Below, one piece after another: positions 1-5,341 of a DNA stretch of 25,620 nucleotides (within the stretch, counting starts at the first letter, position 1; the number at the start of each line of letters is the position of its first letter). The stretch is taken from the NCBI GenBank assembly GCA_002381185.1, contig DFOA01000030.1:2180-27799 (forward strand), written 5' to 3'. Under the pieces are notes generated by a model, which did not search any database, was not told the DNA's origin, and saw only the letters and a list, made by a program, of their open reading frames with translations. This DNA is from Firmicutes bacterium UBA3553 (GTDB lineage Bacteria; Bacillota; Clostridia; Tissierellales; Sedimentibacteraceae). A program made the translations under genes and the position numbers.

Positions 1-352
1 CCCCTGCTTGGTTTCCTGTGGTACTATTCTCTTTTTTCCAATCCACTTTATCTAAGATAAACTTTATTCCTGCCTCGATGATTCCTTTTAATCCTATTTC
101 TACACCTATATGTATTTTAGAAGTAGCTACTTTACTATCACTGCCGTCTTGATCCATTTCACCACTGCCCTCTACTTCGCAAAAACGTGAACCTGCAGGA
201 GGATAATAGTCAAATACATTCAAAGGATTTTCACAAAAGTGAAACCCCTTGCTACAAGCTTTTATGTAGCCTTCCTGTTCATAATCCTTACCTACTTCAT
301 ACTGAAATCCTCTGCATTTTAAATCTTTATCAAATCCTTTATATCCCTTCAT
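1..352 (-). CDS. Phage-associated protein with DUF7666-like N-terminus (3' end cut by window edge)
   Basis: This is the first 117 codons of a leftward gene that runs off the left edge. The ATG at 352-350 has a good ribosome site (GGAGG) lying inside the end of the preceding gene, whose stop codon is directly adjacent, so the two are translationally coupled. The N-terminus (MKGYKGFDKDLKCRGFQYEV, then a GFHFCENPLNVFDYYPP stretch) is a pattern I recall from phage and clostridial proteins now grouped as DUF7666. The visible end reads NSTTGNQAG, which resembles the start of the NTG-type short repeats that often follow this domain. Function is unknown. The family assignment is from memory and moderately sure. 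Confidence 0.6.
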   Translation of the reverse strand, partial: MKGYKGFDKDLKCRGFQYEVGKDYEQEGYIKACSKGFHFCENPLNVFDYYPPAGSRFCEVEGSGEMDQDGSDSKVATSKIHIGVEIGLKGIIEAGIKFILDKVDWKKENSTTGNQAG

Positions 353-646
353 CTATTTATCCTCCGCTATTTTATTTTCATCGCCTTCAAACAGTAAATT
401 ATCTGTTATGCAGAAAAACTTTAATCCGCTTATAATGCTTGTATATTTATACTTATCACTGATAAATTTCTCTATAGAGTATTCTTTATCCTTTATTATT
501 TCAGCAAAACTTTCTTCCCCATAAAATTGAAATGCTTCTCTTTCTGTACCTATTCCTGAAATGTTTATAATGTTTTGTTCTTCTGCTTTTAAAGTTGCTA
601 CTCTTAAATCAACTGCAACGTCAATTAATTTATTTAAGTCTTGCAT
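353..646 (-). CDS. Small phage protein, unknown function
   Basis: A 97-residue protein with an ATG preceded by AAAAGGAGGAAAC. It is acidic, mostly helical in composition, and has no membrane segment or recognisable motif. Its stop codon abuts the start of the next leftward gene, and that gene's ribosome site is inside its last codons, so the two are co-translated. I do not recognise the family. Position in the early prophage operon is the only clue to role. Confidence 0.6.
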   Translation of the reverse strand: MQDLNKLIDVAVDLRVATLKAEEQNIINISGIGTEREAFQFYGEESFAEIIKDKEYSIEKFISDKYKYTSIISGLKFFCITDNLLFEGDENKIAEDK

Positions 647-689
647 GTTTCCTCCTTTTAGTGCTATAATGCACTTGAATAGTTATTTT

Positions 690-1031
690 TTATCGCCTGT
701 TGCCGCAGGCTTCTTTTTTATTTAACCCTCTTGTTCTTAGCCAGTAATTTATACTTGAAACATCAACTCCTTCTTTCTCTGCCATTTCTTGTGCGTTTAA
801 CCCTTGAAGATATAAATTCATCCTCCTTTCGTTTGTTAATTCTCTTGTTCCTAAATTTTTTTCAATGTAATCTGCTATTACCTCAAATCCTTTGTCAGTT
901 CTATATTTTTCAGGGATTAGCTCATCTACCTTTAACATTTGAATAAGTTCTTTCCTCGTTACATAGCCGTCTTCTCTAAAGATGTTTCTGTAGGTACTGC
1001 AAATTGCCTTTACAGTTGCACTTAACCTCAT
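690..1031 (-). CDS. Phage protein with C-terminal HTH-like segment
   Basis: A 113-residue protein. Its ATG overlaps the stop codon of the 31-codon gene upstream (ATGA), with a GGGGGT ribosome site inside that gene. The C-terminal third (NLYLQGLNAQEMAEKEGVDV, then SSINYWLRTRGL) looks like a helix-turn-helix of the kind found in small DNA-binding or terminase-small-subunit-like proteins. The N-terminal half (KELIQMLKVDELIPEKYRTDKGFEVI) is unfamiliar. It may bind DNA, but no specific function can be assigned. The last codons contain the GCCTG/CAGGC inverted repeat at 695-710. Confidence 0.6.
   Translation of the reverse strand: MRLSATVKAICSTYRNIFREDGYVTRKELIQMLKVDELIPEKYRTDKGFEVIADYIEKNLGTRELTNERRMNLYLQGLNAQEMAEKEGVDVSSINYWLRTRGLNKKEACGNRR
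695..719 (+). terminator. Hairpin plus T-run on the + strand (antisense to operon)
   Basis: GCCTG (695-699) and CAGGC (706-710) pair around a 6-nt loop, and TTCTTTTTT follows on the + strand. It has intrinsic-terminator shape, but there is no + strand gene upstream for it to end, and it overlaps the end of a - strand gene. It may stop antisense transcription or be chance. Confidence 0.25.
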
Positions 1032-1123
1032 CTATATAACCCCCAATACACTGCCCAGATGACACAGTTAATCAAAAGCCCCTGGACTGCAATTGTTAAT
1101 ATTTCATTCAATGCCGCTGACAT
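1028..1123 (-). CDS. 31-residue small membrane-like phage protein
   Basis: This small reading frame (MSAALNEILTIAVQ, then GLLINCVIWAVYWGLYR) starts at ATG 1123-1121 behind AAGGAG. An ATG one codon earlier is also possible. It begins inside the 3' end of the 186-residue gene and ends in an ATGA overlap with the start of the next gene. This overlap-at-both-ends geometry is typical of a real, coupled phage gene. Residues 8-30 form one continuous hydrophobic segment with two tryptophans, so it is probably a single-pass membrane peptide. Function is unknown. Confidence 0.55.
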   Translation of the reverse strand: MSAALNEILTIAVQGLLINCVIWAVYWGLYR

Positions 1124-1664
1124 CATCTTCTCCTTGGATTGATTTTAAGTATTCTGGTATATCTGAATATCTAACAGGCAATATCATTGCTATTTCTTCA
1201 CCATTTTGTGCATAGATTGCATTGCAAGGTCCTTTTCCGAATAACTTTGTCCCAAATTCCACACCTTCAATGAAGTCCATGTAAATTTTATTGATAAAAA
1301 TGTAATTACTTGATGATTTTAAGATTACATCTTCATCCATGTTGTTTCGTTTGTTAAAAAGACCTGTGTATTTTATTTCTGTCTTTGGTACATTTTCTAT
1401 AAGCTCAATAAAAGTCCTGATTTGTTCTTCTTTCATTGGCTCTACACCTTTATAGGTTAACTGCACCCCCTTTGAGATTTCTGGTATATCTTGAAACAAA
1501 TTTATAAGGGTTGGGAATATACCTTTTTCTATGTGAAGGCGCTTATTTGTCCTTATCGCCCAATACCCTGTTAATAAGTAACTGTATTTTTCTGTTCTGA
1601 ACCAATACACTTGTAATGACCTTGTATGTTTTAGTGCTTTACTTAAATTTTTAAAATTAATCAA
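1104..1664 (-). CDS. Phage early protein, unknown (possible clamp-like C-terminus)
   Basis: A 186-residue protein. The start is a TTG at 1664-1662, chosen because a strong site (GAAAGGAGATAAAGAT) sits at proper distance and no ATG fits better. The C-terminal part (CNAIYAQNGEEIAMILPVRY) resembles in shape the terminal strand of beta sliding clamps and clamp-like phage proteins, which end in a MPMRL-type strand. This is only a resemblance, and the protein is half the length of a DnaN monomer. No catalytic motif is seen. Its 3' end overlaps the 31-residue gene by about 20 bp. Confidence 0.6.
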   Translation of the reverse strand: MINFKNLSKALKHTRSLQVYWFRTEKYSYLLTGYWAIRTNKRLHIEKGIFPTLINLFQDIPEISKGVQLTYKGVEPMKEEQIRTFIELIENVPKTEIKYTGLFNKRNNMDEDVILKSSSNYIFINKIYMDFIEGVEFGTKLFGKGPCNAIYAQNGEEIAMILPVRYSDIPEYLKSIQGEDDVSGIE

Positions 1665-1763
1665 ATCTTTATCTCCTTTCTGTTCTATTTCTTAACTACC
1701 TGCATATACTGGTAGGTTAAGGACTTCTTATCTGTTAAAGTTTTTATAAAGAGCTTTATGCTC

Positions 1764-2093
1764 TTAACTTGCTTTTATATTTAAATTGAAAACTTGTGAT
1801 GTTTCTGCCAGTACATTTGCTATGATACCTTTTAACTGCTCCTTCTCTTTATTGAGCTTTTCAATTTCTAGCTGCAATTCAGAAATTTCCTTTTCCAGTC
1901 TCCTGCGTTCAAGTGGATGCATTTTATCAAGCTTTATTCCTTCAAGCTCTTGTATATGTTGTTCTGTGAACTTAATACCAGGAACGTTAGGACACGGCTT
2001 TAATATCCCTTGTTTGCGCTTGTTTTCTACCGAACGAACATCGCATTGCCAACGGTCCGCTACATCTTGTTGAGTTAATAATTTAGTTGACAT
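1764..2093 (-). CDS. MerR/excisionase-type HTH protein with C-terminal coiled coil
   Basis: A 109-residue protein with ATG behind AAGGAGGTAAAA. Residues 5-52 (LTQQDVADRWQCDVRSVENK, then RKQGILKPCPNVPGIKFTEQHIQELE) are a winged-helix/excisionase-like DNA-binding domain. Residues 60-93 are a heptad-patterned coiled coil rich in E, K and L, suggesting dimerisation. It is probably a phage DNA-binding regulator or replication accessory. It lies 10 bp after the antirepressor gene in the same operon. An AAGAGC/GCTCTT hairpin overlaps its stop codon (1748-1764). Confidence 0.65.
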   Translation of the reverse strand: MSTKLLTQQDVADRWQCDVRSVENKRKQGILKPCPNVPGIKFTEQHIQELEGIKLDKMHPLERRRLEKEISELQLEIEKLNKEKEQLKGIIANVLAETSQVFNLNIKAS

Positions 2094-2103
2094 TTTTACC
2101 TCC

Positions 2104-2823
2104 TTACATTTTTGTTTGGTTATTCGTTTGGCTGATTTCCTGCTTCAAGACAAAAGGTGCTTCATATTTACTTATTATCCTTACAGCAACATCAGTCTGA
2201 TTCCTTTTAATAGCCTTATAACTGGATACTCCAAATTCACGTTTTACCTGTGAATAAATATCAGAATATAACTTACTTCTTAAAGATTTGTCTGCGTATG
2301 CAGGTGATTCTTTCCCACCTAAACATTTAACGCCTGTTGTCTTAACTGCCGTTGTTATCCTGTCGCATTCAATTCCTAATAATGGAATGTCTAATTTGAA
2401 GTCTTGTAAATCTTTATTCACAGCTTCAATTTTTGCATCTTGTTCTTCCAATACCTCTAAATAAAGCTTCATTTCTTCTTTTTTAGTTAAAGGAATTTTA
2501 TATGTACCTGTTTTTCTTATTGCAGGTAACACTTCAATAGCTAACCAATCTTGAAATTTTTCCGCTGTTTCATTGCTTGCTTTAAAGGCTAACTTATATA
2601 CTGCTGCTTCGGGTATTAAATCCCCTTTCGCAACATCTTGCGAAATGCTTTTACCTAAATATTCATTTACTCTCGACCATCTAATTGTTACGTTGCCACT
2701 TTTGGCAACGGTAGTAAATCCTAAACACCTTGCAACCTTTTCAGCATCAAATAAAACTTCTCCGTTATCCAACATTGCTGCTACTTCAAATAAATTGTTT
2801 TTAAAAATTTTCATTTCACTCAT
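2104..2823 (-). CDS. Phage antirepressor, BRO-N plus ORF6C domains
   Basis: A 239-residue protein with ATG behind AAAGGAGCAATAAAG. Residues 5-110 match the BRO/Bro-N fold of phage antirepressors (FDAEKVARCLGF and FQDWLAIEVLPAIRKTGTY are diagnostic). A helical linker (115-145) leads to an ORF6C-like C-terminal domain (LGIECDRI, then LRSKLYSDIYSQVKREFGVS and YKAIKRNQTDVAVRIISKY). Such proteins counter the phage repressor or regulate early genes. It is the second antirepressor-type gene in this element, after the Rha/KilAC protein at 3578-4345. Confidence 0.85.
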   Translation of the reverse strand: MSEMKIFKNNLFEVAAMLDNGEVLFDAEKVARCLGFTTVAKSGNVTIRWSRVNEYLGKSISQDVAKGDLIPEAAVYKLAFKASNETAEKFQDWLAIEVLPAIRKTGTYKIPLTKKEEMKLYLEVLEEQDAKIEAVNKDLQDFKLDIPLLGIECDRITTAVKTTGVKCLGGKESPAYADKSLRSKLYSDIYSQVKREFGVSSYKAIKRNQTDVAVRIISKYEAPFVLKQEISQTNNQTKM

Positions 2824-2841
2824 CTTTATTGCTCCTTTCTT

Positions 2842-2870
2842 TTTACATATTTTGACTTCTGTGTTATAAT
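2842..2870 (+). promoter_or_regulatory. Sigma-70 promoter for the 2920-3171 gene
   Basis: TTTACA (2842-2847), a 17-bp spacer and a perfect TATAAT (2865-2870) face the only + strand gene inside the leftward operon. An earlier TTGACT at 2852 is too close to the -10 to be its -35. Confidence 0.6.
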
Positions 2871-2877
2871 CTCCTTA

Positions 2878-2895
2878 TCAGAACTGCCATTCTGA
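2878..2895. promoter_or_regulatory. Palindrome at the transcription start (operator candidate)
   Basis: TCAGAA-CTGCCA-TTCTGA is a perfect 6-6-6 inverted repeat lying just after the -10 box, where transcription should start. Its position suggests an operator, or a hairpin at the 5' end of the mRNA. The binding protein is unknown. Confidence 0.4.
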
Positions 2896-2919
2896 AATAT
2901 TACGAAAGGAGATGTTTAC

Positions 2920-3171
2920 ATGTTTAAATCTACTAAAGAATTTGATTCTGCCATTAAAGAAATACTAGTTGCAATTTGTAATGGCGAAAGAATAAATTCT
3001 ATTAAAACAACTTTACAATATGATGATTTTAATGAAGCCTTAGTAGAATGTGTTGACCGAAAATATTTAAGTGGTGCATCGTATCAGCGTGCTGAAGACG
3101 GTACTCCGCATTTCCAAGGCGAAAATATCCGTGTCTCATATTCTGGCTTATCTTTTTTAGAATCTAAGTAA
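2920..3171 (+). CDS. YjcQ-like small phage protein (probable winged helix)
   Basis: An 83-residue protein on the strand opposite to its neighbours, with ATG behind GAAAGGAGATGTTTAC and its own promoter. The layout is a helical N-terminus (FDSAIKEILVAICNGERI), a middle motif (YDDFNEALVECVDRKYLSGASY) and a terminal strand/helix (VSYSGLSFLESK). This resembles YjcQ-family phage proteins (winged-helix-like, ending in a T.xG.xFLE pattern). The likeness is moderate and the function of that family is not firmly known. Because it is transcribed independently of the lytic operon, it may be expressed in the lysogen. Confidence 0.55.
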   Translation: MFKSTKEFDSAIKEILVAICNGERINSIKTTLQYDDFNEALVECVDRKYLSGASYQRAEDGTPHFQGENIRVSYSGLSFLESK

Positions 3172-3179
3172 AGTAAAAC

Positions 3180-3341
3180 TTATTCAACGTGGACAGGCGT
3201 TCTTGCTGATATTATGTTTTTTGTTGAATCAAGTACACTGTCCACATCGCTCATCTTTACACTGTGCTTTTCTAATACCTGCGCGATGTCTTTTGCCACT
3301 TCGATTATGTCGATGTATTCAATTTTGTTGATTTGTTCCAT
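3180..3341 (-). CDS. 53-residue small phage protein
   Basis: The frame runs from ATG 3341-3339 to TAA 3182-3180 and begins MEQINKIEYIDIIEVAKDIA. A perfect ribosome site, AAGGAGG, lies 8 nt upstream. It is acidic and predicted helical, with no cysteine or membrane segment. It ends 8 bp from the convergent 2920-3171 gene and follows the excisionase-like gene in the early operon. I do not recognise the family. The strong ribosome site and tight fit make it a credible gene despite its size. Confidence 0.6.
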   Translation of the reverse strand: MEQINKIEYIDIIEVAKDIAQVLEKHSVKMSDVDSVLDSTKNIISARTPVHVE

Positions 3342-3373
3342 TTTCCTTACCTCCTTAGTTTTTATAGTGTGGA

Positions 3374-3565
3374 TTAGTTGAAACGTTTTTGGAAATATTC
3401 ATCCGTTCTGCTTAAATCAACCCTTATGCCTTTGCGTTTGCCTGTCCGTTTAACTGGGAAATCTTTAGCGTTTACAAGTTGATAAGCATAACTTTCACTT
3501 AAATCGTAATGTTCTTGAAACTTTGCTACCGTTACCCAATTCTCTTTCGTTACTTCTTTAGCCAT
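3374..3565 (-). CDS. Small excisionase/MerR-like HTH protein
   Basis: A 63-residue protein with ATG behind AAAGGGGTGATTAA. Almost the whole chain is one winged-helix module (VTVAKFQEHYDLSESYAYQL, then VNAKDFPVKRTGKRKGIRVD and LSRTDEYFQKRF), the form taken by phage excisionases and helix_turn_helix_17-type proteins. It could be the directionality factor of the integrase at 5342-6376 or a general early regulator; sequence alone does not decide. It lies 12 bp downstream of the Rha gene. Confidence 0.7.
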   Translation of the reverse strand: MAKEVTKENWVTVAKFQEHYDLSESYAYQLVNAKDFPVKRTGKRKGIRVDLSRTDEYFQKRFN

Positions 3566-3577
3566 TTAATCACCCCT

Positions 3578-4345
3578 TTAGCCGACTTTCTTCTGTTCTA
3601 TGACAGGTAAGACATTATTTCTTTTTAATAAGCTGTAAATAAACATTCTACCTTTCTGCGTCCATTTTGTATTCATTTTCACGTCGGGTCTACCGTCACT
3701 TCTCGTTATATTAATTGTGTGTGAATGGGTATATCCTTTATCGTGATATTCTTTGTACAAGAGCCACTGACCACTTTGCTTATACTGAACGCCCAAGGAG
3801 TGTAATAACTCATTCATTTCTTGCCCGCTCATTCCATAATCTTTTGCTATCTGCGTTATTGTTACGAGTCCTGGATTCTTGAGTATCGTATCCATATAAT
3901 CAGCTTTGGGTTTCAGTTCGCCGATAATCTGTTTTTGCTGACTGTTCTCAAGTTGCAACGTCTGTCTTTCTTCCTGCTCTACTATCCAAGCCTTTGCTCT
4001 TTCGATTGGGTCTGCTATCATATAACTGTCTAATTTGATAAGATTGCTTTCCATTTCATGAAAGCGGTTAATGTATTTAGCTGTAAATACTGCTCCTTTC
4101 TGCCCGGTTAGTTTGTGAGCTATAAATTCACATCCCTTCTTTGTTACCTGATAGTTAGGTCTACTCTCTCCCTTAGCGTCTATGTAGGTGCTTTCGGCAA
4201 AGAAATCTAACGGGCTGACATTTGAGCCGGTTAAAAATTCGTTGTAATTTCTAATATCAGCTAATAAATTCTTGTGTTGCTTTTCTACCATTTCAGCCAC
4301 TTCTCGGCTGTCGATTGAATGGTTTTTTATCTGTAGTTCGTTCAT
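3578..4345 (-). CDS. Rha-family regulator / KilAC-domain phage antirepressor
   Basis: A 255-residue protein with ATG behind AGGAGGGGAGCA. Residues 5-97 are a Rha domain (SIDSREVAEMVEKQHKNLLA, then YIDAKGESRPNYQVTKKGCE and FIAHKLTGQKGAVFTAKYIN). A helical linker covers roughly 112-145. The C-terminal 145-250 is an ANT/KilAC DNA-binding domain (TITQIAKDYGMSGQEMNELL, then GVQYKQSGQWLLYKEYHDKG). This pairing is common in Firmicute prophages, where the protein acts early in lytic growth, probably against the repressor. A perfect copy of the element's putative operator lies just upstream. Confidence 0.85.
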   Translation of the reverse strand: MNELQIKNHSIDSREVAEMVEKQHKNLLADIRNYNEFLTGSNVSPLDFFAESTYIDAKGESRPNYQVTKKGCEFIAHKLTGQKGAVFTAKYINRFHEMESNLIKLDSYMIADPIERAKAWIVEQEERQTLQLENSQQKQIIGELKPKADYMDTILKNPGLVTITQIAKDYGMSGQEMNELLHSLGVQYKQSGQWLLYKEYHDKGYTHSHTINITRSDGRPDVKMNTKWTQKGRMFIYSLLKRNNVLPVIEQKKVG

Positions 4346-4362
4346 TGCTCCCCTCCTTTTTC

Positions 4363-4377
4363 TCTACATTTTGTAGA
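4363..4377. promoter_or_regulatory. Perfect operator palindrome upstream of the Rha gene
   Basis: TCTACA-TTT-TGTAGA is a perfect 6-3-6 palindrome matching the three sites in the divergent promoter region. It lies between the stop of the Cro-like gene and the Rha start. On the - strand a weak TTGAGA-N17-TAGAGA overlaps it, so it could control a second early promoter. Confidence 0.5.
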
Positions 4378-4378
4378 T

Positions 4379-4576
4379 TTAATTCTCAAAAAAAATTTCA
4401 TTAACGCTTAAATTTAATGCGCCCGCAATATCTTTAGCCTTGCCTATAGAAATTTTTTCAGGATTCTCCTCCCAACTTGCATAGGTATTTACGTGAACGC
4501 CTATCTTTTCAGCCATTTGAGTTTGAGTCAAGCCCTCGATAAGTCTACGCTGCTTTAAGGTTAGTTTTTGTATCAA
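4379..4576 (-). CDS. Cro-like XRE-family HTH regulator
   Basis: A 65-residue, single-domain HTH_3 protein (LTLKQRRLIEGLTQTQMAEK, then IGVHVNTYASWEENPEKISI). The start is a TTG at 4576-4574 behind AAGGAAGTGATAAT; the only internal ATG would remove the first helix. It is the first gene of the leftward operon and is transcribed divergently from the repressor, the position of cro in lambdoid-type switches. It probably competes with the repressor for the TCTACA-N3-TGTAGA sites. Confidence 0.8.
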   Translation of the reverse strand: MIQKLTLKQRRLIEGLTQTQMAEKIGVHVNTYASWEENPEKISIGKAKDIAGALNLSVNEIFFEN

Positions 4577-4615
4577 ATTATCACTTCCTTATCTTTTGTT
4601 TATTAATATATCTGA

Positions 4616-4644
4616 ATTATACTCTATGTTTTGTAGAATGTCAA
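4616..4644 (-). promoter_or_regulatory. Consensus early promoter for the cro-like gene
   Basis: On the - strand TTGACA (4644-4639), exactly 17 bp, then TATAAT (4621-4616): a perfect sigma-70 consensus. Operator site 1 (4623-4637) fills its spacer, so bound repressor would directly block polymerase. Confidence 0.8.
4623..4637. promoter_or_regulatory. Operator site 1
   Basis: TCTATG-TTT-TGTAGA, 15 bp with one half-site matching the perfect palindrome at 4363 and the other off by one base. It lies inside the spacer of the leftward promoter. Confidence 0.6.
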
Positions 4645-4652
4645 TAACTTTT

Positions 4653-4667
4653 TCTACAAAATGTATA
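4653..4667. promoter_or_regulatory. Operator site 2
   Basis: TCTACA-AAA-TGTATA, 15 bp in the same 6-3-6 arrangement. It lies between the two divergent promoters, 30 bp from site 1 (start to start). Confidence 0.6.
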
Positions 4668-4675
4668 TTTTTTTG

Positions 4676-4704
4676 TTGACCTAATTCTACAATTAGTATA
4701 TAAT
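4676..4704 (+). promoter_or_regulatory. Promoter for the repressor-metalloprotease-integrase genes
   Basis: TTGACC (4676-4681), a 17-bp spacer and TATAAT (4699-4704) face the repressor gene. Operator site 3 lies in the spacer and runs two bases into the -10, allowing self-repression. Confidence 0.75.
4686..4700. promoter_or_regulatory. Operator site 3 (degenerate)
   Basis: TCTACA-ATT-AGTATA, with one perfect half-site and one matching 4 of 6 bases. It is 33 bp from site 2 and inside the rightward promoter. Confidence 0.5.
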
Positions 4705-4733
4705 GCAATTATAAACTACGAGGTGATTAATAA

Positions 4734-5093
4734 ATGGGGATAGGTAAGAACATTAAAAGATTTAGAGAATTAAATAATTTAACTCAGGACGAATTAGGTG
4801 AAAAAATAGGCGTTAGTGGCAAAACAGTTTCAAGCTGGGAATTAAACAGAACAGAACCTAAGATGGGAATGATTGAGAAATTAAGCAATTATTTTGGTTG
4901 CGATAAATCCGAATTAATAGGTGAAATTGTAAAATCTGATGAATACTACTTGAACGAAGACACAAAGCAAATAGCTCAAGAAATATTTGAAAATAAAGAA
5001 TTAAGAGCGCTATTTGACGCAACAAGAAACGCAAAGAAAGAGGATTTAAAACTAGTATATGAAATGATTAAAAGGATGAAAGGCGACGAATAA
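4734..5093 (+). CDS. Phage repressor, XRE family (ImmR-like)
   Basis: A 119-residue protein with ATG behind GAGGTGATTAATA. Residues 5-60 are a canonical HTH_3 domain (IKRFRELNNLTQDELGEKIG, then VSGKTVSSWELNRTEPKMGM). The C-terminal half is acidic and helical, and there is no LexA-type Ser/Lys peptidase domain, so it should not self-cleave. Size and layout match ICEBs1 ImmR and related Firmicute phage repressors, which are inactivated by a separate HExxH protease. Such a gene follows directly (14 bp). It probably represses the leftward promoter via the TCTACA-N3-TGTAGA sites. Confidence 0.85.
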   Translation: MGIGKNIKRFRELNNLTQDELGEKIGVSGKTVSSWELNRTEPKMGMIEKLSNYFGCDKSELIGEIVKSDEYYLNEDTKQIAQEIFENKELRALFDATRNAKKEDLKLVYEMIKRMKGDE

Positions 5094-5107
5094 GAGGAGC
5101 TATAGTT

Positions 5108-5326
5108 ATGGCAGAAAACTATACTATAATATTAAAGGACATGCCTACAACAGTTAGGGCTATCACAGTAAAGAACGAGGATGATTCATACACAATTATA
5201 GTAAATAGTAAATTGAACTATGAACAGCAACATATTTCCTTTGAACATGAAATACATCACATTCAAAATTGCGATTTTGAAAAGGTTTGCGAAATCAATG
5301 ATATAGAATATGAAGCTCATAAGTAA
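5108..5326 (+). CDS. Minimal HExxH (ImmA/IrrE-like) phage protein
   Basis: A 72-residue protein with ATG behind GAGGAGCTATAGTT. It carries HEIHH at residues 47-51, a zinc-binding HExxH motif in the context SFEHEIHHIQNCDF, preceded by strands (YTIILKDMPTTVRAITV, YTIIVNSKL). Its place between repressor and integrase matches immA of ICEBs1, where ImmA cleaves the repressor. It is less than half the length of ICEBs1 ImmA and has only a short tail after the motif (E64, E68, H71 could supply a third ligand). Either it is a very small protease or a related zinc-binding family. I recall similar short proteins in clostridial prophages. Confidence 0.7.
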   Translation: MAENYTIILKDMPTTVRAITVKNEDDSYTIIVNSKLNYEQQHISFEHEIHHIQNCDFEKVCEINDIEYEAHK

Positions 5327-5341
5327 CAGAAGGAGGATAGC

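Noticed and set aside
661..674. GTGC-TATAAT-GCAC as a + strand promoter
   Set aside because: Its best -35 (TTGCAT, 18-bp spacer) is weak and no + strand gene follows. The short palindrome is within chance for this composition.
1692..1721. TTAACTACC/GGTAGGTTAA near-hairpin as a terminator
   Set aside because: The stem has a bulge and no T-run follows on either strand. It lies inside a gene string that otherwise looks continuous.
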